This document shows, piece by piece, positions 1 to 6,641 of a stretch of DNA of 8,859 bases (its first letter is position 1; each line of letters opens with the position of its first letter). The stretch lies in NCBI GenBank assembly GCA_002360555.1, contig DEQS01000049.1, positions 1 to 8,859 of the forward strand, written 5' to 3'. Below the pieces are notes generated by a model. That model ran no database searches. It worked only from the letters and a program-made list of their open reading frames with translations, and was not told the origin of the DNA. This DNA comes from Chloracidobacterium sp. UBA3360. GTDB taxonomy: Bacteria > Acidobacteriota > Blastocatellia > Pyrinomonadales > Pyrinomonadaceae. The position numbers were made by a program, and so were the translations under genes.

Positions 1-1963
1 CGCCCATTTCGACTGCCTTGTCGATCGCAGCCTGTGCAGAATCGACCACTTGCTTCACAAACGTGTCGTTTTTCGTCTCAGGCGGGCCAACGATCGGCAT
101 CGAAACGTTGTCCATGATCGCGTAGCCGCTCATGAGCAGGAAGAGATGCGATATTCCGCCGATCTGCGTGAAGCGATTCGTCGAGCCCGAAACCTGCCCG
201 GCAAGTGAGCCGTCCGTAAAACTTTCGGGATAAGCCCAAACGAGCGCCGGCAAGCGAGTTCCCTCTTTGTAATTCGGCGGTAAATACAGCGTGAACGACA
301 GATCGACGCCGTCCGCACGTTTGTAGCGAACGAGCTGTTTCTTGATACCGCGAAGCTGTGGTGCAGGATCCTTGAAATCCGTCACCTGCCTATAAGCCAA
401 CGCCGTGCAGATCTGGCCTGTGGGACAAACCTGGCGGATAAAGATGTTCGACGGTTCCAAAAGCGACTCTTTGCGGGTGAAGAAGTTCATCCCGTTGTCG
501 TCCATCATTCCGGCGAACGTCTCGTATTCTTCCGTACCCGCACGCCAGATCTCGTCGGTCTTCATCGTCTTGAGATTCATCCGGCGAAAGAACGGGCGAT
601 CGCCCTGAGGTGAAGCTCCGATACCGGTCATGAAGATCTCGTCGCCGTTCTGTCGAATGAGCGTTACGCCATTGGGCTGAATACGCGTGACGGGCTGGCC
701 GATGTCGTTGTAACGGTCGTTGATGTTGAGGTCGGAGATAAGTGTTGACGTTGACGGATTGCGGTAATCCGTCATAAATATCCGCCGTTTCTGCGTATCG
801 CGGTTGAAATCGAAATAGAGCATCAGTCCGTCTTTTTCACCAAACTGCCGGCCCTGGAAACGATGCTCGGTCTTCAAAATCTCGACTGGAGCTCCGTTGA
901 AAGGTGCCGCGAGCTTCATCAGCTTGTCGCGGTGCGTCGCCTTATTGCGAGGATCTCCACCGTCAAGAGCCTCGGTCCACGACAATGTCGAACCTTCGAT
1001 AGGTATCCATTGATAGCCACGCGGCCCGGTCGGGACGCCCTGAGTCGGCAGGGCGTCGAGCAGCGGAATGTCGCGCAACTTCTGGACAAGCTTGCCGTTT
1101 GCGTCCCATATTTCTGCTACCTTTGGGAACCGCGACGCCGGGAATAGATACGAAAAAGGCCGCACGATGCGCGAAGCATAAATGTATTTGCCATCAGGCG
1201 AGACAACGGCGTTGTCAAAGATCGCGGGCGAGCCGATATTCTTCACTTTGCCGTCGACACCGATCATCGCGAACTGTGATGTGGCGTAATATTCGTAGAG
1301 CTTTTCATCGTTCGGCGTCTTGAGCAGATCCTGGACCGTCGCGATCGCACCACGCCGGCCGCTCGTCTCCTGAATATTTGGCTCGGACGGCACGAGATTG
1401 GTATAAGCCGGAGCCGGGCCGCGTCCCGCGGGAATGGTAAAGGCAGAAACGTGTGTCGAACCTTCCCAACCAAAGCCGCCAAATGCTCCATTGATGAGAA
1501 CGTTATTGACCTTGCGTGCACGAGCGGTCGCGACATCTACAAACCACAGCTCGATGCCATTTGCCGTGATGTTGCTCATCGCGATGTGCTTTCCGTCGGG
1601 TGACCACTGAACACCAGCAACCTTTGCCCCGGCCGGCAAAGAGACTTTCGTCTCTTTTCCATCGGATACGTTCTTGAGCGTCAGGCTGACCGAGTAGCCC
1701 TGTAGATGCGGGCCATTTGTGTTCGGATTGACTCGCGTACCCGCCAATCGCAGCATCGGTTGCGCCAGATCCGCGATCGGCGGATAGCGAAGCGGCTCGA
1801 GCATCGCGATCTTATCGCGAGCTGGGGAGATCGACGTGCCGGGGATAGCCGGAGCGTTCAGAACGTCCATGATCTCTTTTGGCGGCTGTTTGTAGCTGCC
1901 CTGAGCAAATGTAAAAACCGGAAAAAGCAGCACCGCTGCCAGCATCAATAATCGTGTTTTCAT
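1..1963 (-). CDS. Secreted S9 family (CGEP-like, S9D) glutamyl endopeptidase; 3' end (C-terminus) beyond left edge
   Basis: Prolyl-oligopeptidase-family serine peptidase, predicted to be exported. About 654 residues are visible. Residues 1-20 form a signal peptide (MKTR, hydrophobic core, ending TFAQ). The mature start, SYKQPPKEIMDVLNAP, closely resembles plant chloroplast glutamyl endopeptidase as I remember it. A beta-propeller follows, with blade-like segments such as VQWSPDGKHIAMS, then YYATSQFAMIGVDGKVKNIG and GASPQGDRPFF. The alpha/beta-hydrolase domain begins near residue 548 (YLPPNYKEGTRLPALVWAYP). The frame is open to base 1, where the last codons read DKAVEMG. In the family the nucleophile motif GGHSYG lies only about a dozen residues further on, so Ser, Asp and His are all outside the window and activity cannot be judged. 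The start is fixed by AAGGAG 5 nt upstream and by the signal peptide. The ATG overlaps the stop of the upstream serine hydrolase gene (ATGA), implying translational coupling. The general S9 assignment is secure; Glu specificity is inferred from similarity. Confidence 0.9.
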   Translation of the reverse strand, partial: MKTRLLMLAAVLLFPVFTFAQGSYKQPPKEIMDVLNAPAIPGTSISPARDKIAMLEPLRYPPIADLAQPMLRLAGTRVNPNTNGPHLQGYSVSLTLKNVSDGKETKVSLPAGAKVAGVQWSPDGKHIAMSNITANGIELWFVDVATARARKVNNVLINGAFGGFGWEGSTHVSAFTIPAGRGPAPAYTNLVPSEPNIQETSGRRGAIATVQDLLKTPNDEKLYEYYATSQFAMIGVDGKVKNIGSPAIFDNAVVSPDGKYIYASRIVRPFSYLFPASRFPKVAEIWDANGKLVQKLRDIPLLDALPTQGVPTGPRGYQWIPIEGSTLSWTEALDGGDPRNKATHRDKLMKLAAPFNGAPVEILKTEHRFQGRQFGEKDGLMLYFDFNRDTQKRRIFMTDYRNPSTSTLISDLNINDRYNDIGQPVTRIQPNGVTLIRQNGDEIFMTGIGASPQGDRPFFRRMNLKTMKTDEIWRAGTEEYETFAGMMDDNGMNFFTRKESLLEPSNIFIRQVCPTGQICTALAYRQVTDFKDPAPQLRGIKKQLVRYKRADGVDLSFTLYLPPNYKEGTRLPALVWAYPESFTDGSLAGQVSGSTNRFTQIGGISHLFLLMSGYAIMDNVSMPIVGPPETKNDTFVKQVVDSAQAAIDKAVEMG

Positions 1964-2958
1964 CTTTTCTCCTTACTTTTTCTCAATCCGTCGATAACCT
2001 TGCCGGCGATGCCGGGAATTATTTCTCGTTCATTAGCATGATTTTCTGTAAAAATAACGAGGACGAATTTTAGCCCGTCGGCCGTCTCGATATACGCCGC
2101 GTCGTGTCGCGTTTTGCTTGTCCAACCCGCTTTTGACCAGAGCTTGGCGTCTGTCATCTTGCGGTCGATGAGCAGTTTGCCGGTAAACCCCGTCGCCTGA
2201 TTGTCGCCGTCAGAAGTTGTGACAAATGCGTCGCGTTTGAGCAGATCCATCATCGCCGTGGTCCGCTCGGGCGTATTTATCCGGCCGGTAACGATCTCGG
2301 CGAGCAGACGTGCAGTAGCATTGGTCGTGAGCATGTTGCGGTTTTGTCCTTTGTAACCGCGCGATTGTTGCTCGATGCCATAGGCATCTTCACAAAAAGT
2401 TTTTTGATTGACGTTGATGTTGGTGTAACCCATAGACGAGAACCAGCGGTTGACGCGGTTACGTTTGTACTGCCAGGCGTCAAACTTCTTTTGCGGCAGC
2501 TCGGCACCGCTCGATGTACCCGTTATAACGTCGAGGATATACTGCGTCGCTTCATTCGAACTGTCGACGATCATATCCCGCAACCCGCGTTGTAGTTCGG
2601 GCGACATGAGGATCTTGCCGTCCTCAAGCTGACGTTCAAGAGCCGCCATGTAAAACATCTTGACCACGCTAGCCGGATAGATCCGCTCGGTCCCGCGAAC
2701 ATCCGCAATCATAAATTTCGCGGGATCACGCAGATCGATAAGGGTTGCGGCAACCTCTTCGGGCTTGACGTTCTTAGCGTCACCCAAAGCGTCACTGATC
2801 GCCGTATTAAGGAGCGTTTGCAATTCGCCGGAAACTTCTATGACCGGAGCCTTGTATGTTTTCGGGACAGCGATCTCGCCATTTGCGGCGTGCTTTTGGG
2901 TAAAAACCGTCGCCGCTAGCACACAAACAGCCAACACCGACATTGCGAATCGCACCAT
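1960..2958 (-). CDS. Secreted serine hydrolase of the class A beta-lactamase/PBP fold (Beta-lactamase2-like)
   Basis: A 332-residue protein. Residues 1 to about 24 form a signal peptide (MVRFAMSVLAVCVLAATVF). The beta-lactamase/transpeptidase triad is visible: SxxK as S97-V-V-K100 (context YPASVVKMFYMAAL), the SxN box as S133-S-N135 (context MIVDSSNEATQYIL), and KTG replaced by K276-A-G278 (context LWSKAGWTSKTRHDAAYIE). The segment NMLTTNATARLLAEIVTG matches the helix after the class A omega loop. I see no clear ExxLN omega-loop motif carrying the deacylating Glu166; that region reads FCEDAYGIEQQSRGYKGQN. A DD-peptidase-like or other serine hydrolase role is therefore as likely as true beta-lactamase activity. 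An in-frame ATG exists at 3021, but I chose 2958 because AAGGAG lies 7 nt upstream and the signal peptide begins exactly there. It is the first gene of a unit with the overlapping S9 peptidase. Confidence 0.85.
   Translation of the reverse strand: MVRFAMSVLAVCVLAATVFTQKHAANGEIAVPKTYKAPVIEVSGELQTLLNTAISDALGDAKNVKPEEVAATLIDLRDPAKFMIADVRGTERIYPASVVKMFYMAALERQLEDGKILMSPELQRGLRDMIVDSSNEATQYILDVITGTSSGAELPQKKFDAWQYKRNRVNRWFSSMGYTNINVNQKTFCEDAYGIEQQSRGYKGQNRNMLTTNATARLLAEIVTGRINTPERTTAMMDLLKRDAFVTTSDGDNQATGFTGKLLIDRKMTDAKLWSKAGWTSKTRHDAAYIETADGLKFVLVIFTENHANEREIIPGIAGKVIDGLRKSKEKR
1969..1974 (-). promoter_or_regulatory. Ribosome binding site of the S9 peptidase, inside the upstream gene
   Basis: The minus strand reads AAGGAG, then 5 nt, then ATG at 1963. 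The site lies within the last codons of the serine hydrolase gene and accounts for its Lys/Glu-rich C-terminal end (SKEKR). This good Shine-Dalgarno, together with the ATGA overlap, decides the peptidase start. Confidence 0.8.
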
Positions 2959-2965
2959 ACAAATT

Positions 2966-2971
2966 CTCCTT
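2966..2971 (-). promoter_or_regulatory. Ribosome binding site setting the serine hydrolase start
   Basis: The minus strand reads AAGGAG, 7 nt before ATG 2958. This favours that start over the in-frame ATG at 3021, which has no purine-rich site and would put 21 extra residues in front of the signal peptide. Confidence 0.75.
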
Positions 2972-2997
2972 AAATCTTTACCTGAAACGGTTTTAAG

Positions 2998-3003
2998 AGT
3001 ATA
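2998..3003 (-). promoter_or_regulatory. Candidate -10 element for the serine hydrolase/peptidase unit
   Basis: The minus strand reads TATACT, one base from TATAAT, and would start transcription about 33 nt before the serine hydrolase ATG. No good -35 is present at 16-18 bp. A TTGATA further up (3016-3021) is only 12 bp away, which is too close. Position in a short AT-rich divergent gap supports a promoter here, but the exact element is tentative. Confidence 0.35.
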
Positions 3004-3025
3004 AACGAAAGGCGGTATCAAATTC

Positions 3026-3031
3026 CATAAT
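3026..3031 (+). promoter_or_regulatory. Candidate -10 element for the permease unit (possibly leaderless)
   Basis: The plus strand reads CATAAT, 8 bp before the permease ATG at 3040, with no Shine-Dalgarno between them. If this is the -10, transcription would begin almost at the ATG, giving a leaderless or near-leaderless mRNA. No convincing -35 is visible. Confidence 0.3.
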
Positions 3032-3039
3032 TGAATTAA

Positions 3040-4356
3040 ATGAGCGAAGAAAAACTGATACGCGGGCTCGGGCGGCTCGATTTTACAGCGATCATCATTA
3101 ACACGATCATCGGCGCCGGTATTTTTGGCCTGCCCGCAAAGGTTTACGCGCAGATCGGCAGCTACAGCCTGATCGCATTTTTGGCGTGTGCAGGCATCAT
3201 CGCTCTCATCGTACTGTGCTATGCCGAGGTGTCAAGCCGTTTTTCGGCGACCGGCGGGCCGTATCTGTATGCCCGCGAGGCGTTTGGCGCGGTCGTCGGG
3301 TTTGAGGTCGGATGGCTCTATTGGGTCGTAAGGGTAACGACATTTGCGGCAAATTGTAACTTGCTCGTCACCTATCTCGGATTTTTTGTTCCGGGCGCTA
3401 ATGAAGGTTCAATGCGAATTGGGTTTATTAGTTTTGTCGTGCTGATAATAACGGCCGTCAACGTCATCGGCATCCGCGAATCTGCGAGGATGACCAACCT
3501 CTTTACCGCCGGCAAACTGCTACCGCTGCTTATCTTTTCGGTTGTCGGGATGTTCTTTATCCAGCCGGGCAATTTCAATTTTGACGTGGTGCCGGGTTAC
3601 TCGTCATTCTCAAGCGCGGTACTGCTATTGATCTATGCTTTTGTCGGATTTGAAGCCGGTGTTGTCCTCGCCGGTGAAGCCAAAGAACCCGGCAAAACGA
3701 TGCCGTTTGGGCTGATAGTCGGGCTCGCGATCGTGGCCGTATTTTATGTTTTGATACAGGTCGTCAGCATCGGCACGCTACCGGGCCTTGCAACCTCGGA
3801 AAGGCCCATCGCAGATGCCGCCGCGTCATTTCTCGGCCCGATGGGGGCCGCGTTTATTACCGTCGGGGCTTTAATTTCGATCTTTGGCAATCTAAATGTG
3901 GGCGTTCTCAGCTCGACGCGGATGCTTTTTGCAATGTCCGAGCAGCGTGATCTGCCGAGAGTTTTTGAAAAAACGCACTCACGGTTCAAAACGCCGCATA
4001 TCGCGATCATCGTGACCGCGGTTGTCATATTGGTACTAACAATAATGTCGTCGTTCCTGACTGCCGTCGCTATAGCGACGATCACGCGTCTGTTGGTTTA
4101 TGCCACGACTTGTGGTGCTCTGCCCGTTTTTCGAATGCGTGATACTGCACCAAAATCGCAATTTACACTGCCGCTCGGCATCGGTGCCGCCGTTTTATCG
4201 TTATTACTGATAGGCTGGCTGCTAACTAACGTCGATTTTGCCAAAGAGGGCCTCGCTGTCTTGATCGCTGTAATCGTCGGGTTGATAATTTTTGCAGGAT
4301 TTCGGCTCGTTGGGCGTTCAAATAACAACGCCACCGGCGAAACGGAGGAATTATGA
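3040..4356 (+). CDS. APC-superfamily amino acid/amine permease
   Basis: A 438-residue, highly hydrophobic inner-membrane protein of about 12 membrane segments and usual length for the amino acid-polyamine-organocation superfamily. The helix 1 signature is present at residues 23-32 (IIGAGIFGLP). It is followed by the family-typical segment SSRFSATGGPYLYAREAFG leading into helix 3. A cytoplasmic stretch near residues 300-325 (STRMLFAMSEQRDLPRVFEK) matches the loop after helix 8 in this superfamily. It probably carries an amino acid or related amine by proton symport or exchange; the substrate cannot be read from the sequence. The ATG at 3040 has no Shine-Dalgarno but fits the short hydrophilic N-terminus (MSEEKLIRGLGRLDF). 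It is transcribed divergently from the serine hydrolase. Its stop overlaps the start of the next gene (ATGA), so it leads a three-gene unit. Confidence 0.88.
   Translation: MSEEKLIRGLGRLDFTAIIINTIIGAGIFGLPAKVYAQIGSYSLIAFLACAGIIALIVLCYAEVSSRFSATGGPYLYAREAFGAVVGFEVGWLYWVVRVTTFAANCNLLVTYLGFFVPGANEGSMRIGFISFVVLIITAVNVIGIRESARMTNLFTAGKLLPLLIFSVVGMFFIQPGNFNFDVVPGYSSFSSAVLLLIYAFVGFEAGVVLAGEAKEPGKTMPFGLIVGLAIVAVFYVLIQVVSIGTLPGLATSERPIADAAASFLGPMGAAFITVGALISIFGNLNVGVLSSTRMLFAMSEQRDLPRVFEKTHSRFKTPHIAIIVTAVVILVLTIMSSFLTAVAIATITRLLVYATTCGALPVFRMRDTAPKSQFTLPLGIGAAVLSLLLIGWLLTNVDFAKEGLAVLIAVIVGLIIFAGFRLVGRSNNNATGETEEL
4344..4348 (+). promoter_or_regulatory. Ribosome binding site of the small repeat protein, inside the permease gene
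   Basis: GGAGG lies 4 nt before ATG 4353 and encodes part of the permease C-terminus (GETEEL). This is the strongest Shine-Dalgarno of the plus-strand unit, so the small protein may be translated more than the permease. Confidence 0.75.
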
Positions 4357-4772
4357 AAAAAGCGTTATTTATTTTAAGCATTGTCGCGGTCTTTGCGGCC
4401 ATTGGGTTTGGACAGCGGATCGAAGATGGTAGCCGTAAAACCATCGGCTATATCTCGTCTAGCGGGACAGTCGAAAACGGTAGTCGTTCAACGATCGGCT
4501 ACATCAACTCGGACGGACGCGTCGAGAATGGCAGCCGCTCGACTCTTGGCTATATCAATAAAGACGGCCGTGTCGAGAACGCCAGCCGTTCGACCATAGG
4601 CTATGTCAGCAGCAGCGGAACCGTTGAAAACGGCAGCCGCTCGACCCTCGGATATGTAAACTCAAACGGCCGTGTTGAGAACAGCTCACGCAGCACGATC
4701 GGGTACGCCGAGGGCGTCGATCAGCGTCACGCCGCGTTATTTTTCTTCTTTTTCTTTAAGCCAAGTAATTGA
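4353..4772 (+). CDS. Small secreted repeat protein, probably 5-fold beta-flower-like
   Basis: A 139-residue protein. Residues 1-20 form a signal peptide (MKKALFILSIVAVFAAIGFG). Residues 23-124 are six consecutive 17-residue repeats with the consensus VENGSRSTIGYINSDGR, starting at residues 23, 40, 57, 74, 91 and 108. Each unit has a GSRST(I/L)GY strand-like core and a turn with Gly or Asn. The last repeat decays into AEGVDQ, then HAALFFFFFFKPSN closes the protein with six phenylalanines. From memory, short secreted bacterial proteins named 5-fold beta-flower proteins have similar GSTIGYI repeats and a similar Phe-rich end; I could not check this. No catalytic residues are evident, and a structural or surface/periplasmic binding role is a guess. 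The start is secure (GGAGG 4 nt upstream, signal peptide). It overlaps the permease stop by 4 bp, and the next gene starts 4 bp after its stop. Confidence 0.82.
   Translation: MKKALFILSIVAVFAAIGFGQRIEDGSRKTIGYISSSGTVENGSRSTIGYINSDGRVENGSRSTLGYINKDGRVENASRSTIGYVSSSGTVENGSRSTLGYVNSNGRVENSSRSTIGYAEGVDQRHAALFFFFFFKPSN
4419..4724 (+). repeat. Six tandem 51-bp coding repeats
   Basis: Six in-frame 51-bp units encode the 17-residue repeats of the small secreted protein. The protein units are nearly identical, but their codons differ widely: Gly-Ser-Arg-Ser is written GGTAGTCGTTCA, GGCAGCCGCTCG and other ways. The array is therefore old and kept by selection on the protein, not a recent DNA expansion. 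Units 1-3 and 4-6 also resemble each other as blocks, since SSSGT tails occur in units 1 and 4 and N-S-(D/N)-GR tails in units 2 and 5. This suggests duplication of a 153-bp block. Confidence 0.9.
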
Positions 4773-4776
4773 CATT

Positions 4777-5592
4777 ATGAAAACACTCAGATTTTCCTGC
4801 GTTCTGCTGCTTTTGTCCGCGTTGGTTTCGGCGATACCGGCCCAAAAGCCGATTGTCCCGATCATCGATCTGCGTCTCGGCGGACTGCTCGGCGGTTCAC
4901 AAGGCGGCAAATGGGTCGAAGCGGGTCTCGCCGCTGAAACGATAATGAACGGCGGTATCGATCTCTTTGTCTTTGGTTTCAACGGTAAAGAAAAAACTCC
5001 GATCTACGCAGCAAAACGTGCCCCCATCGAAGACGTTTGCAGCGATTTTTACCGGATAGAAATGGATATTAAGGACCGTCTCGGCCTTGGTCTGGGAGCA
5101 AATGCAACCTGGAACGCGATGCCACGTATCCCAAAACGCATGAAAACCCCGACCGCAGCTTACAAGACAGCGATCACAAATCTGCTAAGAAAAGAGGGAG
5201 TAAAACGCCCCGTCGTAAAGACAACGCAGATCTTTTTGATCGACCTCGATAATGACGGCACGGATGAAGCCTTGATCACCGCGACCAACATCACGAGCGA
5301 ATTTGGCGTCGGCTGGAAAGCGGGCGAGTATTCGTTTGTAATGCTCCGCAAGGTCACCAAAGACGGCGTCAAAGACTATATGGTCGATGGCAATATCTTC
5401 AAGACAGGGCAGGACAACGGCGGTGCGCCGAACCGCTATGAGATCTCATCTATCGCCGACCTGAATGGCGACGGCAAGATGGAAGTCGTGATTTATTCGG
5501 AATATTACGAAGGTGCGGGAGCCGGTGCATTTGAAATGCGCAGCGGCAAACTTGAGCTTATTAAGCCGCTTCAAGCCGGTTGCGGAGTTTAA
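4777..5592 (+). CDS. Secreted protein with two DxDxDG calcium-loop (FG-GAP/VCBS-like) motifs
   Basis: A 271-residue protein with a signal peptide (MKTLRFSCVLLLLSALVSA, then IPAQ). I do not recognise the N-terminal half, which has a Gly/Leu-rich stretch near residues 32-42 and a mixed region around LFVFGFNGKEKTPIYAAKR. The C-terminal half carries two EF-hand-like loops, each followed by a hydrophobic strand: D156-L-D-N-D-G-T-D-E164 (preceded by IFLI, followed by ALITA) and D228-L-N-G-D-G-K-M-E236 (followed by VVIYSEYY). This spacing of calcium loop and strand is typical of FG-GAP/VCBS integrin-like propeller blades, suggesting a calcium-stabilised extracellular or periplasmic fold. Two cysteines (88 and 269) remain after export. 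The start at 4777 is chosen over in-frame upstream ATGs because of the signal peptide and the 4-bp gap after the preceding stop. There is no clear Shine-Dalgarno, so coupling to the upstream gene is likely. Function is unknown. Confidence 0.75.
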   Translation: MKTLRFSCVLLLLSALVSAIPAQKPIVPIIDLRLGGLLGGSQGGKWVEAGLAAETIMNGGIDLFVFGFNGKEKTPIYAAKRAPIEDVCSDFYRIEMDIKDRLGLGLGANATWNAMPRIPKRMKTPTAAYKTAITNLLRKEGVKRPVVKTTQIFLIDLDNDGTDEALITATNITSEFGVGWKAGEYSFVMLRKVTKDGVKDYMVDGNIFKTGQDNGGAPNRYEISSIADLNGDGKMEVVIYSEYYEGAGAGAFEMRSGKLELIKPLQAGCGV

Positions 5593-5598
5593 AATAGG

Positions 5599-6630
5599 TT
5601 ATTGAAAGACACCTTCGCCAAGAAACGCCTCGCGTAGATAGATGATCGTATCGTTGAGCGTTTCCTGAGAGTCACGCGGTTCAAAGCCGAGCTCTTCGAT
5701 AGCCTTTGACGAATCGAAATACCAAAAATATTCGGCCTGCTCGACCTCGTTCGGTGCGACTGGCGAAGCCTTGCCCCAGTGTTTATAGATCGAGCTGATC
5801 ATGCTCGAACCGGCCATCGCCAGTTTTTTTGGCACTTTCAAAGCAGGTGCCGCAACATCCGATAATCTCTCCAAACGCCCAAAAAACTGCTCAAAGGTCA
5901 TATTCGCCGCTCCGAGCAGATATTTTTCCTGATGATTTCCCTTCTCTAACGCCGCAATAAATGCCGCCGCTGCATCGCGGGCATCGACAAAATTAAGGCC
6001 GCCGCTCGGAGTGTAGGGTATCTTGCGGGCGAGGAAATCAAGCACCGGTTTGGTCGATGACAGCCGTTCGTCGTCGGGACCGAGCAGCAGCGACGGATTC
6101 ATGATGACGAGCTTTCGCCCTTCGCCGTCAAAATTTTCGATCGCGGCACGTTCCTGATAATATTTTGACGCGTAATACGCCCAACGTGTGAGTATCTCGA
6201 TCGGCGGCGGAAATGTCTCATCGACGACCTGACCGTCTTCGCTGACCGCGAGTGTCCCGCTCGACGAAGCCAACACCATCGTTTGAACACCAGCCTCTTT
6301 TGCGGCTTCACATAGGATGCGTGTGCCTTCGAGATGGATCTTATTCATTGCCGCTGCGTCGTCGTTATCCCGCGAGACCTTGCCAGCGAGATGAAATATC
6401 GCCGACACATTTTTACAAGCCTTAGCAACGTCGTCGCGGTCCGTCACCGAACCCTCAACCGCCTTGATCCCCGCATCTTTCATCCATTCGGGCACACTCG
6501 ACGCCATGACCTTGAGATTTTTCTCACCGTAAGCGAGAAAATTCTGCACGATATGCGTGCCCAAAAATCCGGTCCCGCCGGTGATGAGTATTCGCTTTTC
6601 GGTTTTTGCTAATGCTTTAGTTTTAGCCAT
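5599..6630 (-). CDS. Extended SDR: NAD(P)-dependent epimerase/reductase (HpnA/DFR-like)
   Basis: A 343-residue cytoplasmic Rossmann-fold oxidoreductase of usual extended-SDR length. The dinucleotide-binding motif is T17-G-G-T-G-F-L-G24 after a short charged leader. A conserved Asp (D64, context GSVTDRDDV) follows. The catalytic set is visible as S122-S-S-G and Y152-Y-A-S-K156 (YxxxK). NPSLLLGPDDERLSST and GGLNFVDARDAAAAFIAALEKG resemble the dihydroflavonol 4-reductase-like subgroup and the hopanoid-associated sugar epimerase HpnA. No hopanoid genes are in the window, so hopanoid synthesis is not claimed; the substrate is probably a nucleotide sugar, a sterol-like compound or a small ketone. 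The ATG at 6630 lacks a Shine-Dalgarno and lies just after an inverted repeat. It is the last gene of a minus-strand unit, and its stop is 6 bp from the convergent gene's stop. Confidence 0.85.
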   Translation of the reverse strand: MAKTKALAKTEKRILITGGTGFLGTHIVQNFLAYGEKNLKVMASSVPEWMKDAGIKAVEGSVTDRDDVAKACKNVSAIFHLAGKVSRDNDDAAAMNKIHLEGTRILCEAAKEAGVQTMVLASSSGTLAVSEDGQVVDETFPPPIEILTRWAYYASKYYQERAAIENFDGEGRKLVIMNPSLLLGPDDERLSSTKPVLDFLARKIPYTPSGGLNFVDARDAAAAFIAALEKGNHQEKYLLGAANMTFEQFFGRLERLSDVAAPALKVPKKLAMAGSSMISSIYKHWGKASPVAPNEVEQAEYFWYFDSSKAIEELGFEPRDSQETLNDTIIYLREAFLGEGVFQ

Positions 6631-6641
6631 TTGTTTCTGAA

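Noticed and set aside
863..1536. Open frames on both strands opposite or out of frame with the S9 peptidase
   Set aside because: They are Arg/Ser-rich shadows of a long, continuous, recognisable coding frame on the minus strand, with no ribosome sites or domains.
1960..2958. Naming the serine hydrolase an antibiotic-resistance gene
   Set aside because: The fold is clear, but the deacylating Glu motif is not visible and KTG is KAG; there is no basis for claiming resistance.
2959..3021. N-terminal extension of the serine hydrolase from ATG 3021
   Set aside because: It has no ribosome site and would bury the signal peptide behind 21 residues. It also uses most of the divergent promoter gap. 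ATG 2958 has AAGGAG at 7 nt.
4065..4080. Perfect 16-bp palindrome CGTCGCTATAGCGACG
   Set aside because: It lies inside a membrane segment of the permease and encodes ordinary Ala/Val/Ile codons. There is no second copy and no regulatory context, so it is probably chance.
4672..4776. Upstream in-frame ATG for the calcium-loop protein, overlapping the repeat protein in another frame
   Set aside because: The 35 extra residues are an out-of-frame reading of the repeat gene, and they would precede a perfect signal peptide beginning at 4777.
5590..5601. Bidirectional terminator between the convergent stops
   Set aside because: Only 6 bp separate the stop codons, and I see no GC stem with a T-run on either side.
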